NCBI RefSeq assembly: GCF_018024495.1
Contig: NZ_CP071696.1
Location: forward strand, 2,480,001-2,544,000
Direction of reading: 5' to 3'
Source of the DNA: Agromyces archimandritae
GTDB taxonomy: Bacteria > Actinomycetota > Actinomycetes > Actinomycetales > Microbacteriaceae
DNA length: 64,000 nt
Part shown: one piece after another, positions 45,077 to 53,584 of the stretch
How the letters are laid out: each line of letters starts with the position of its first letter
How positions within the stretch are numbered: position 1 is the first letter of the stretch
Position numbers and translations under genes: made by a program
Notes under the pieces: generated by a model
Databases searched by the model: none
What the model was told of the DNA's origin: nothing
The model's input: only the letters and a program-made list of their open reading frames with translations

Positions 45077-45113
45077 TCTCGACGTCGAGATATCGGCGTG
45101 GACGGGCTAGACT
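45077..45113 (+). promoter_or_regulatory. icd promoter region with TCTCGACGTCGAGA palindrome
   Basis: The 14-mer palindrome (45077-45090) is followed by TATCGGCGTG and, 17 bases on, TAGACT (45108-45113), a good -10. The start site would be near 45120, about 80 bases before icd. The palindrome covers the -35 region. The identical palindrome precedes sucC. Confidence 0.65.
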
Positions 45114-45199
45114 GGCTCGCGGCGTGCGCGCACCCGCGGAGACCCGGGATGCCGGCGCCCACGGCCTCCCAGAAATCCGCATCCCAAGGAGACACCCTC

Positions 45200-46417
45200 T
45201 TGTCCAAAATCAAGGTTGAAGGCACCGTCGTCGAGCTCGACGGCGACGAGATGACCCGCATCATCTGGCAGGCCATCAAGGACACGCTGATCCACCCGTA
45301 CGTGGACGTGGACCTCGAGTACTACGACCTCTCCATCCAGAAGCGCGACGAGACCGACGACCAGATCACGATCGACGCCGCGCACGCGATCCAGAAGCAC
45401 GGCGTCGGCGTCAAGTGCGCGACGATCACCCCCGACGAGGCCCGCGTCGAGGAATTCGGCCTGAAGAAGATGTGGAAGTCGCCGAACGGCACGATCCGCA
45501 ACATCCTCGGCGGCGTCATCTTCCGCGAGCCGATCATCATCTCGAACATCCCGCGCCTGGTCCCTGGCTGGAACAAGCCGATCATCATCGGCCGCCACGC
45601 CTTCGGCGACCAGTACCGCGCCACCGACTTCCGCTTCGCCGGCGAGGGCACCCTCACCGTCGAGTTCACCCCGACGGACGGCGGCGAGCCGCAGAAGTTC
45701 GAGGTCTACCAGGCGCCGGGCGACGGCATCGCGCAGGTGCAGTACAACCTCGACGCCTCGATCCGCGACTTCGCGCGCGCCTCGCTGAACTACGGCCTCT
45801 CGCGCAACTACCCGGTGTACCTGTCGACGAAGAACACGATCCTGAAGGCCTACGACGGCCGCTTCAAGGACATCTTCCAGGAGATCTTCGACGCCGAGTT
45901 CAAGGAGCAGTTCGAGGCCGCCGGCCTCACGTACGAGCACCGCCTCATCGACGACATGGTCGCCTCGGCCATGAAGTGGGAGGGCGGCTACGTCTGGGCC
46001 TGCAAGAACTACGACGGCGACGTGCAGTCCGACACCGTCGCGCAGGGCTTCGGCTCGCTCGGCCTGATGACCTCGGTGCTCTCCACCCCGGACGGCAAGA
46101 TCGTCGAGGCCGAAGCGGCCCACGGCACGGTCACGCGCCACTACCGCCAGCACCAGCAGGGCAAGCCGACCTCGACGAACCCGATCGCCTCGATCTTCGC
46201 CTGGACGCGCGGCCTCGCGCACCGCGGCAAGCTCGACGGCAACCAGGAGCTCATCGACTTCGCCGCGACCCTCGAGGACGTCGTCATCACGACGGTCGAG
46301 TCGGGTGCGATGACGAAGGACCTCGCGCTCCTCGTCGGCCCCGAGCAGGGCTACCAGACGACCGAGGAGTTCCTCGAGACCCTGGCGAACAACCTGAAGG
46401 CGCGCATCGGCGCGTAA
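45200..46417 (+). CDS. icd: NADP-dependent isocitrate dehydrogenase (homodimeric type)
   Basis: Oxidatively decarboxylates isocitrate to 2-oxoglutarate in the TCA cycle. 405 residues of the eukaryote-like class: [18 protein letters not shown] at the N-terminus, [25 protein letters not shown] (substrate Ser/Asn/Arg), [13 protein letters not shown] (metal Asp residues), [12 protein letters not shown] (NADP site). The TTG start was chosen for the AAGGAG eight bases upstream and because the family begins at SKIKV; an ATG 51 bases earlier is in frame but poorly placed. A terminator follows directly. Confidence 0.96.
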   Translation: MSKIKVEGTVVELDGDEMTRIIWQAIKDTLIHPYVDVDLEYYDLSIQKRDETDDQITIDAAHAIQKHGVGVKCATITPDEARVEEFGLKKMWKSPNGTIRNILGGVIFREPIIISNIPRLVPGWNKPIIIGRHAFGDQYRATDFRFAGEGTLTVEFTPTDGGEPQKFEVYQAPGDGIAQVQYNLDASIRDFARASLNYGLSRNYPVYLSTKNTILKAYDGRFKDIFQEIFDAEFKEQFEAAGLTYEHRLIDDMVASAMKWEGGYVWACKNYDGDVQSDTVAQGFGSLGLMTSVLSTPDGKIVEAEAAHGTVTRHYRQHQQGKPTSTNPIASIFAWTRGLAHRGKLDGNQELIDFAATLEDVVITTVESGAMTKDLALLVGPEQGYQTTEEFLETLANNLKARIGA

Positions 46418-46430
46418 GGGCGGTTCCCGA

Positions 46431-46465
46431 GCGGGGCGGATGCGTGTCGGCATCCGCCCCGCTTT
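46431..46465 (+). terminator. Terminator after icd
   Basis: GCGGGGCGGATGC (46431-46443), six-base loop, GCATCCGCCCCGC (46450-46462), then TTT. The stem is 13 bp. Confidence 0.85.
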
Positions 46466-46489
46466 CGCGTTTCGGCGGCGGGCGTCGGG

Positions 46490-46495
46490 CAGACT
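46490..46495 (+). promoter_or_regulatory. Degenerate -10 hexamer before the metal ATPase gene
   Basis: CAGACT lies exactly six bases before the ATG at 46502, the same spacing as the leaderless promoters elsewhere, although its first base is C rather than T. Confidence 0.35.
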
Positions 46496-46501
46496 GGCCC
46501 T

Positions 46502-48376
46502 ATGGGGAAGGTCTGGGGGATGCTGAAGCGCTACTGGATCGTCGCGGTCACGATCCTCGTCGGGCTGGCCGGCATCGTGCTGGCGCTCACGGGTGCGGGG
46601 GCGGTCGTGCCGTGGCTGTTCAGCGTGTTCTCGCTGGCCGTGGCCGCGTGGCAGGCGGTCGGCATGGTGCGCGACATGATCCACGGGCATTTCGGGCTGG
46701 ACGTGCTCGCGGTCACGGCGATCGTGGCGACGGTGGTGGTCGGCGAGTACATCGCGGCCCTCGTCGTGGTGCTCATGCTGACGGGCGGTGCGGCGCTCGA
46801 GGATTATGCGAACCAGCGCGCCAAGCGCGAGCTGGACGCCCTGCTCACCCGGGCGCCGCAGCGGGCGCACCGGCTGAAGGGCGAGGACATCCGGGACGTG
46901 CCGGTCGACGAGGTCGTCGTCGGCGACGAGCTGCTGGTGCGGCCGTCCGAGATCGTGCCGGTGGATGCCGAGCTGCTCTCGGATGAGACGGCGATCGACG
47001 AGTCGTCGATCACGGGCGAGTCGACGCCGGTGGAGAAGCATGCCGGCGATGCGCTGCTGTCGGGCTCGGTGAACGGGCCGCAGGCGGTGCGGGTGCGGGC
47101 GACGCGGGTGGCCGGCGACAGTCAGTACCAGCAGATCGTGGCGCTCGTGGCGGAGGCGAGCGCGTCGAAGGCGCCGACGGTGCGCCTCGCCGACCGGTAT
47201 GCGGTGCCGTTCACGGTGTTCTCGCTGGTGCTTGCGGGGGTGGCGTGGGCGGTCTCGGGCGACCCGGTGCGCTTCGCGGAGGTGCTCGTGCTCGCCACGC
47301 CCTGCCCGCTGCTGATCGCCGCGCCGGTGGCGTTCATCGGCGGTATGAGCCGGGCGGCCCGCAACGGCGTGATCGTGAAGGGCGGCGGGGTGCTCGAGCA
47401 GTTGAACGCGGCGAAGACGGCGGTGTTCGACAAGACGGGCACGCTGACGATGGGCCGGCCCCGGCTCACGCATGTGCGGCCCGAGCCGGGCTTCGACGAG
47501 GCCGGCCTGCTCGGGCTCGTCGCGAGCGCGGAGCAGTACTCCTCGCATGTGCTGGCGCAGGCGATGATCGATGCGGCCGAGGATCGCGGGGTCGAGCTGG
47601 AGGAGGCGGAGTCGGCGAGCGAGCAGGCCACGAACGGCGTCGTCGCCCGGATCGGCGGCGAGGAGGTCGTCGTCGGCAAGTTCCGTTTCGTCGCCGAGCA
47701 CGCCTCGGGGGCGCGGCGCACCGAGATCGCCCCGGGCGAGCTGGCGATCTACGTGGGCGTCGGCGGTCGTTTCGCGGGTGCGCTGCTGGCCGCCGACGAG
47801 CTGCGGCCGAATGCGAAGGCGATGCTCGCCCGGCTCGGGGAGCTCGGCATCGGCGAGACGATGATGCTGACCGGCGATGCGCAGGCGACGGCCGATCACA
47901 TCGCCGCCGAGCTCGGGATCACGCGGGTGCGGGCGGAGTGCCTGCCGGCCGACAAGGTGCACGAGGTGGCCTCGATCACCGAGCGGCCGGTGATCATGGT
48001 CGGCGACGGCGTGAACGACGCCCCGGTGCTGGCCGCGGCCGATGTGGGCATCGCGATGGGGGCGAAGGGGGCGACGGCGGCCAGCGAGTCGGCTGGGGCG
48101 GTGATCCTCGTCGACGACATCTCGCGGGTGGCGCGGGCGGTCGAGGTCGGCCGCGATACGGTGCGGATCGCCCTGCAGTCGATCTGGCTCGGCATCATCG
48201 TGAGCATCCTGCTGATGATCGTCGCCGCGTTCGGCTTCATCCCGGCGACGGCCGGTGCGATCATCCAGGAGCTCGTGGATCTGGCGACGATCCTCGCGGC
48301 GCTGCGGGCGATCGGCGGACGGCTGGATCGTCGCGAGGCGCCGGTGGATGCCGGGATGGCACTGCCGGCCCGCTGA
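46502..48376 (+). CDS. P1B-type metal-transporting ATPase (P1B-5-like)
   Basis: 624-residue heavy-metal ATPase. Landmarks: ITGESTPVEK actuator loop (about residue 170), TPCPLLIAAP in the metal-site helix (about 265), DKTGTLTMGRP with the phosphorylated Asp (about 310), and VGDGVNDAPVLAAADVGIAMG (about 500). The transmembrane motif is TPC instead of CPC or SPC, and the last helix carries QELVD, matching QEXXD. Together these define the P1B-5 group, for which nickel or iron have been proposed. No N-terminal metal-binding domain, His-rich stretch or C-terminal haemerythrin domain is present. No metal regulator is adjacent. Confidence 0.88.
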   Translation: MGKVWGMLKRYWIVAVTILVGLAGIVLALTGAGAVVPWLFSVFSLAVAAWQAVGMVRDMIHGHFGLDVLAVTAIVATVVVGEYIAALVVVLMLTGGAALEDYANQRAKRELDALLTRAPQRAHRLKGEDIRDVPVDEVVVGDELLVRPSEIVPVDAELLSDETAIDESSITGESTPVEKHAGDALLSGSVNGPQAVRVRATRVAGDSQYQQIVALVAEASASKAPTVRLADRYAVPFTVFSLVLAGVAWAVSGDPVRFAEVLVLATPCPLLIAAPVAFIGGMSRAARNGVIVKGGGVLEQLNAAKTAVFDKTGTLTMGRPRLTHVRPEPGFDEAGLLGLVASAEQYSSHVLAQAMIDAAEDRGVELEEAESASEQATNGVVARIGGEEVVVGKFRFVAEHASGARRTEIAPGELAIYVGVGGRFAGALLAADELRPNAKAMLARLGELGIGETMMLTGDAQATADHIAAELGITRVRAECLPADKVHEVASITERPVIMVGDGVNDAPVLAAADVGIAMGAKGATAASESAGAVILVDDISRVARAVEVGRDTVRIALQSIWLGIIVSILLMIVAAFGFIPATAGAIIQELVDLATILAALRAIGGRLDRREAPVDAGMALPAR

Positions 48377-48520
48377 CGCACCCGACGGAACCACGCGCGA
48401 ATTGTGCGAAACATGCATGAATCCTGCGTGAACATCCACTGTTCACCGTGTGCCACCCTGCGATAGGTTCGGAGCCATCGTGGCCCCCGTACGGGGCTTT
48501 CTGCAGGGATGGAGGCGTTC

Positions 48521-51500
48521 GTGAACACATTCCGGAGAGGGCGGCCAGGGGCCGCCGGACTCCACGGCATCGCGGCGGCAACGCTCAGCGGTGCCGTCTT
48601 CGTTTCCGCGGCGGTGGTCGGCTTCGCCGCACCGGCGTCGGCCGAGGAGGCCGCACCGGCCGCAGCGGTCGACTTCGCCGATGGGCGGTACATCGTCGTG
48701 CTCGACGAGCAGCCCGCCGCGGTCTACGAGGGCGGCGTCGCCGGGTTCGAGGCGACCGCGCCCGCACCCGAGGAGCAGCTGGACGCGCAGGCCGCGCCGG
48801 TCGAGAAGTACACGGACTACCTCGCCGCGCAGCAGGAGGACGTCGCAGGCGCCGTCGGCGCCGACGTGTCGGCCTCGTACACGCTGACGCTGAACGCCTT
48901 CGCGGCGAACCTCGACGCCGAGCAGGCGGCGGGTCTCGCGCGCGACAAGCGCGTGCAGACCCTCGTGCCCGACGAGCTGCTGCACACGACGGCGACCCCC
49001 TCGACCGAGTTCCTCGGCCTCGAGGGCGAGGGCGGCGTGTGGGAGTCGATCGGCGGCGTGGAGCAGGCCGGCGAGGGCGTCGTGGTCGGCGTGCTCGACA
49101 CGGGCATCGCCCCCGAGAACCCGTCGTTCGCGGGTGAGCCGCTCGGTACCGAGCCTGGCGCGGACCCGTACCTCGACGGCGACTCGATCGTCTTCGAGAA
49201 GGCCGACGGCAACACCTTCACGGGCGTGTGCGTCGAGGGCGAGCAGTTCGCCGCCGACGACTGCTCGACGAAGATCGTCGGTGCGCGCTACTTCGTCGAC
49301 GGCTTCGGCGAGGACCGCCTCGGCGGCGTCGAGCTCGGCGAGTACGTCTCGCCGCGCGACGGCGACGGCCACGGTTCGCACACCGCCTCGACGGCCGCCG
49401 GCAACAACGGCGTGCCCGCTGCGATCTCGGGCGTGGACTACGGCACGATCTCGGGCGTCGCGCCCGCGGCGAAGGTCGCCATGTACAAGGTCTGCTGGAC
49501 CGGTCCGGACCCGACGGTCACGACCGATGACGGTTGCTCGATGACCGACATCCTCGCGGCGATCGACGCAGCCGTCTCCGACGGCGTGGACGTCATCAAC
49601 TACTCCATCGGCGGCGGCGGGGCGACCTCGACGATCGAGCTGAGCGACCAGGCATACTTCAACGCCGCGGCCGCCGGCGTGTTCGTCTCGGCGTCGGCCG
49701 GCAACGACGGCCCCACGGCATCCACCGTGGACAACGCGGCGCCGTGGATCACGACCGTCGCGGCGTCGACGATCCCGAGCTACGAGGCCACGGCCACCTT
49801 CGGAGACGGCACCGCCGTCGCGGGCGCGTCGATCACGGTGGACCGCACGCTCGAGGAGCCGCTCAGCGGCGAGCTCGTGCGCGCCGATCTCGCCAAGCTC
49901 GACACCTTCGAGGATGCGGCCGACGCGCTGCTGTGCGCGCCGGGGTCGCTGGACCCGGCCAAGGCGACCGGCAAGATCGTGCTCTGCGAGCGCGGCGTCT
50001 ACGACCGCGTCGCCAAGTCGGCCGAGGTCGCCCGAGCCGGCGGCATCGGAACGCTGCTCGTCAACAGCACGCCCGGCTCGATCGACACCGACGAGCACAG
50101 CGTGCCGACGATCCACCTCGAAGACCGGTACTGGGACGTCGCCTACGCGTATGCGGCGACCGAGGGTGCGACGGCCACGTTCACGCCCGACAACACGACG
50201 GACTACACGCCGCCGACCCCGCAGGTCGCCGGCTTCTCCTCGCGCGGCCCGATCGTGGTCGACGGCTCGAACCTGCTGAAGCCCGACATCGCGGCTCCGG
50301 GCGTGGCGATCCTCGCCGACGGCCCGAACGCCGAGGGTGCCGAGCCGACCTTCATGTTCGCCTCGGGCACCTCGATGGCCGCACCGCACATCGCGGGTCT
50401 GGCCGCCCTGTACCTCGGGGAGCGTCCGAACGCGACGCCCGCCGAGATCAAGTCGGCGATGATGACGACGGCCGGCGACACGGTCGACGGCGACGGCGCC
50501 CGGGTCACGGATCCGTTCGCGCAGGGTGCCGGTCAGGTCGACCCGACCCGCTTCTTCGACGCGGGCCTGCTGTACCTGAACGGACCCGAGGACTGGGCGC
50601 GCTACGTGCAGGGCATCGACCCGACGACGTTCCCCGAGCTCGAGCCGATCACGGGCACCGAGCTGAACCTCGCCTCGATCGCGATCGGTTCGCTGACGGC
50701 TCCGCAGACGGTGACCCGCACGGTCACCTCGACCGCCGCCGGTGACTACACCGTCTCGGTCGAGGGGCTCGAGGGCATCGAGGCCACGGTCACGCCCTCG
50801 ACGCTGAGCTTCGGCGCCGCGGGCGAGACGGCCTCGTACCAGGTCTCCTTCGAGCGCACGACGGCCGCTGTGGACGCGTACGCGACGGGTTCGCTCACCT
50901 GGGCGGACGGCACGCACACGGTGCGCAGCCCCATCGTCGTGCAGCCGGTCGCGCTGAGCGCGCCGGATGCGGTGTCGGGCGAGGGCGTCGACGGCCAGGT
51001 CGCCGTCGAGGTCGTTCCGGGCAGCGACGGGGAGATCCCGCTCGCGACCTCGGGCCTGACGGCCGGAACCCTGCACCCGAACCCGGACGACCCCGAGGCC
51101 GGCGACAGCGGTTCGGGCACGGCGGGCGACGAGTTCCGCTACGACGTCACGATCGGCGAGGGCGTCGAGTTCGCCCGCTTCGACCTCGACGCGGCCGACG
51201 ACACGAGCGATCTCGATCTCTTCGTGTACCGGCTGAACGCGGCCGGGCAGGCCGTGGCGCTGTACCAGTCGGCGACGGCTTCGGCCGACGAGCGGGTGGA
51301 TCTGCCGGCGCCGCCGGCGGCGACCTACGCCGTCTTCGTCGACGTGTACTCGGGCGCCACGGCGTGGGACTTCACGACGTTCGAGGTGACGCCGGGCGCG
51401 GGCGAAGGCTCGTTCCAGACGGATCCCGCGGCGCTGACCACCACGCAGGGCGAACCGGTCTCGTACACCGCGAACTGGTCGGGTCTGACCCCCGAGACCG

Positions 51501-52132
51501 ACTATCTCGGCATCGTGCACTACGGCGACACGGGGCGTTCGACGCTCGTCGAGGTCGCCTCGGGTGCCGCCGCGGAGCCGGGCGCGCCGGTCAACACGGT
51601 CGCCCCGGCGATCGAGGGCACGCCGGCGGTCGGGTCCAAGCTCACGGCGACGCCGGGGCAGTGGACGCCGGAGGGGCTGAGTTTCGCGTATCAGTGGAAG
51701 GCCGACGGGGTCGACATCCCGGGGGCGAAGCAGGCGAAGCTCCAGGTGACGAAGAAGCTCGCGGGCGCCTCGCTGAGCGTCGTGGTCACGGCATCCGCCG
51801 AGGGCCTGCCGTCGGCGTCGGCCGAGTCGGCCGCGGTGGTCATCGCCCACACGGCGAAGCTGGACCTGAAGCTCTCGACGCCGATCGCGTTCTCGTGGAA
51901 CACGGTGAAGGCGACGGTCTCGCTCTCCTCGAGCGGCGACGTCGCGGGCCAGCAGGTGACGGTCTCCGTGAACGGCACCGAGGTGCCGGTGGTGGTCGAC
52001 GCGAAGGGCAAGGCGAGCGTGAAGCTGCCGAAGCTCGGCTCGGGTCTGCACGGCGTGACGGCGTCCTTCGCGGGCACCGACACGGTCGCGGCGGCGAAGA
52101 GCCACACGAAGTATCTGCTGGTGCTGTTCTGA
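48521..52132 (+). CDS. Large secreted subtilisin-family (S8) serine protease
   Basis: 1203 residues. A signal peptide (GIAAATLSGAVFVSAAVVGFAAPASA) and an inhibitor I9-type propeptide (YIVVLDEQPAAVYEG onward) precede the catalytic domain: Asp in VVVGVLDTGIAP (about 191), His in DGHGSHTASTAAG (about 284), Ser in ASGTSMAAPHIAGLAAL (about 615). A protease-associated domain is inserted before the Ser (about 430-500: GKIVLCERGVYDRV). Downstream are a fibronectin-III-like domain, a pre-peptidase-like beta domain (FDLDAADDTSDLDLFVYRL) and Ig-like repeats to the end; no LPXTG anchor is seen. The GTG at 48521 follows GGATGGAGG; an ATG at 48509 is the alternative. It probably degrades extracellular protein. 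Confidence 0.9.
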   Translation: MNTFRRGRPGAAGLHGIAAATLSGAVFVSAAVVGFAAPASAEEAAPAAAVDFADGRYIVVLDEQPAAVYEGGVAGFEATAPAPEEQLDAQAAPVEKYTDYLAAQQEDVAGAVGADVSASYTLTLNAFAANLDAEQAAGLARDKRVQTLVPDELLHTTATPSTEFLGLEGEGGVWESIGGVEQAGEGVVVGVLDTGIAPENPSFAGEPLGTEPGADPYLDGDSIVFEKADGNTFTGVCVEGEQFAADDCSTKIVGARYFVDGFGEDRLGGVELGEYVSPRDGDGHGSHTASTAAGNNGVPAAISGVDYGTISGVAPAAKVAMYKVCWTGPDPTVTTDDGCSMTDILAAIDAAVSDGVDVINYSIGGGGATSTIELSDQAYFNAAAAGVFVSASAGNDGPTASTVDNAAPWITTVAASTIPSYEATATFGDGTAVAGASITVDRTLEEPLSGELVRADLAKLDTFEDAADALLCAPGSLDPAKATGKIVLCERGVYDRVAKSAEVARAGGIGTLLVNSTPGSIDTDEHSVPTIHLEDRYWDVAYAYAATEGATATFTPDNTTDYTPPTPQVAGFSSRGPIVVDGSNLLKPDIAAPGVAILADGPNAEGAEPTFMFASGTSMAAPHIAGLAALYLGERPNATPAEIKSAMMTTAGDTVDGDGARVTDPFAQGAGQVDPTRFFDAGLLYLNGPEDWARYVQGIDPTTFPELEPITGTELNLASIAIGSLTAPQTVTRTVTSTAAGDYTVSVEGLEGIEATVTPSTLSFGAAGETASYQVSFERTTAAVDAYATGSLTWADGTHTVRSPIVVQPVALSAPDAVSGEGVDGQVAVEVVPGSDGEIPLATSGLTAGTLHPNPDDPEAGDSGSGTAGDEFRYDVTIGEGVEFARFDLDAADDTSDLDLFVYRLNAAGQAVALYQSATASADERVDLPAPPAATYAVFVDVYSGATAWDFTTFEVTPGAGEGSFQTDPAALTTTQGEPVSYTANWSGLTPETDYLGIVHYGDTGRSTLVEVASGAAAEPGAPVNTVAPAIEGTPAVGSKLTATPGQWTPEGLSFAYQWKADGVDIPGAKQAKLQVTKKLAGASLSVVVTASAEGLPSASAESAAVVIAHTAKLDLKLSTPIAFSWNTVKATVSLSSSGDVAGQQVTVSVNGTEVPVVVDAKGKASVKLPKLGSGLHGVTASFAGTDTVAAAKSHTKYLLVLF

Positions 52133-52161
52133 TGACCGGCTGATCGGCTGAGCCGATCGGG

Positions 52162-52189
52162 AGGGCGGCGGGCGTGAGCCCGCCGCCCT
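52162..52189 (+). terminator. Terminator after the subtilase gene
   Basis: AGGGCGGCGGGC (52162-52173), GTGA loop, GCCCGCCGCCCT (52178-52189), followed by TCGTCGTGT. The stem is 12 bp. Confidence 0.85.
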
Positions 52190-52293
52190 TCGTCGTGTGC
52201 GGATGCGGTGGCGCGCCGGCCGCGCTGCGGCATCCACCGCGGGTCACGACTCGGTAACGCCCCGATGGATTCCGGGCGAAGGGTTGCGCCGGA

Positions 52294-52318
52294 TTTGTTC
52301 GTATGGTTTCCTAACAAA
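52294..52318. promoter_or_regulatory. Candidate ROK operator over the repressor promoter
   Basis: TTTGTT (52294-52299), 13 bases, AACAAA (52313-52318) form an inverted repeat, with TTTCCTAAC inside its right half. TATGGT (52302-52307) within it could be the -10, and the GTG start follows at 52320. This placement suits autoregulation by the ROK repressor. Confidence 0.5.
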
Positions 52319-52319
52319 C

Positions 52320-53516
52320 GTGACAGCGATGGATGCTTCCGATCAGGCCGAGACACCGGTGCTCGACGCCGGAGCCGCGACGACGGGCCTTCGGGTGACG
52401 CTCGGTCGCGAACTCCGCCCCACACGCAAAGTGCTCCCCGAGCACGCGCGCAGCCACAACCGCGCCCTCGTCCTCCAGACGCTTTTCACCGCCGGCCCCC
52501 GCAGCCGTGCCGACCTCGCCCGCGAGACCGGCCTCACCCGCGTCACCGTCTCGGACCTCGTCGCAGACCTCGTCGGCGAAGGCCTCGTCGTCGAACTCGG
52601 CCAGCGCGAATCGGCCGGCCCCGGCAAACCCGCGACGCTCATCGACGTCGACCGCGCCGGGTTCCACATCATCGCCGTCGACCTCTCCGAGCACGCCGTC
52701 TTCCGCGGCGCGGTCAGCGACCTCGACGGCACGATCGTCGCCCGCGACGAAGTCGCCCTCGACGGCGCGACCGGTCAGGCCGCCATCGACCGCGCCTTCG
52801 CCCTCATCGGCGGGCTCCTCGCCCTCACGAGCACCCCGGTGCTCGGCATCGGCATCGGTTCACCGGGTGTCGTCGACCCGAACGGCGTCGTACGCGCCGC
52901 GCCGAACCTCGGCTGGACCGATCTTCCTCTCCGCGACCTGGCGGCGGCCGAATTCGGCCTGCCGGCGCACGTGGGCAACGACGCGAACGTCGCCGTGCTC
53001 GCCGAGCATCGCGGAGCACAGACCGACGACCTCATGCTGGTCAAAGTCGGCCACGGCGTCGGCGCCGGCGTGCTGCTCGGCGGCCGCCTCGTGCTCGGCA
53101 GCGCCTTCGCCGCGGGTGAGATCGGGCATGTCGTCGTCGGCGACGACGCGGGGTATCCCTGCGCCTGCGGCAAGACCGGATGCCTCGAGTCCTGGTTGTC
53201 GGCACCGCGCCTGTCGACCCGCATCGCCGGGCTCGACGAGGCCGGCCGCGAGCTCGTGCTCGCCGAGGCCGGCCGTCGGCTCGGGGTCGTGCTCGCGCCC
53301 GTGGTCGGCGCCCTCAATCTGCCGGAGCTGGTCCTCAGCGGCCCGGTCGACCTGCTTGACGGCCCCCTCCTCGATGCGGCCGTCGAAACGCTCCGGAACC
53401 GGACGATGGCGCAGCTCACCGGTGATCTGAGGCTCCGGTTGACGTCGCACGGGCAGGACATCGTCCTGCAGGGTGCGGCCGTCATGGTCCTGTCCGGACA
53501 ACTCGGGGTCTCCTAG
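52320..53516 (+). CDS. ROK-family transcriptional repressor (NagC/XylR type)
   Basis: 398 residues. The N-terminal winged helix-turn-helix (RADLARETGLTRVTVSDLVADL, about residues 66-87) is followed by a sugar-binding ROK domain: GIGIGSPGVVDPNG, VGNDANVAVLAEH, GEIGHVVVG and the zinc-binding CACGKTGC. The GTG at 52320 is favoured over ATG 52329 because there is no ribosome binding site and the promoter would give a near-leaderless message. It heads a GlcNAc/chitobiose-type operon, so the inducer is probably an amino sugar or its phosphate. The usual kinase catalytic Asp of DIGGT is absent, as expected for a regulator. Confidence 0.88.
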   Translation: MTAMDASDQAETPVLDAGAATTGLRVTLGRELRPTRKVLPEHARSHNRALVLQTLFTAGPRSRADLARETGLTRVTVSDLVADLVGEGLVVELGQRESAGPGKPATLIDVDRAGFHIIAVDLSEHAVFRGAVSDLDGTIVARDEVALDGATGQAAIDRAFALIGGLLALTSTPVLGIGIGSPGVVDPNGVVRAAPNLGWTDLPLRDLAAAEFGLPAHVGNDANVAVLAEHRGAQTDDLMLVKVGHGVGAGVLLGGRLVLGSAFAAGEIGHVVVGDDAGYPCACGKTGCLESWLSAPRLSTRIAGLDEAGRELVLAEAGRRLGVVLAPVVGALNLPELVLSGPVDLLDGPLLDAAVETLRNRTMAQLTGDLRLRLTSHGQDIVLQGAAVMVLSGQLGVS

Positions 53517-53584
53517 ACCCCGCGCACCAAGGGTCGTCAGCACCCGGCTGGCCACCTCTTCCGTAGGAAAGGAACACACACGAC

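Noticed and set aside
45107..48439. Minus-strand open frame of about 1100 codons opposite icd and the metal ATPase
   Set aside because: It is a mirror frame of two clear plus-strand genes; its composition is Arg/Asp/Val/Leu-rich without domains, as is common at this GC content.
53555..53580. Second ROK operator before the binding-protein gene (TAGGAAA)
   Set aside because: Only a seven-base similarity to the first site and no inverted partner; the purine run is better explained as the ribosome binding site.
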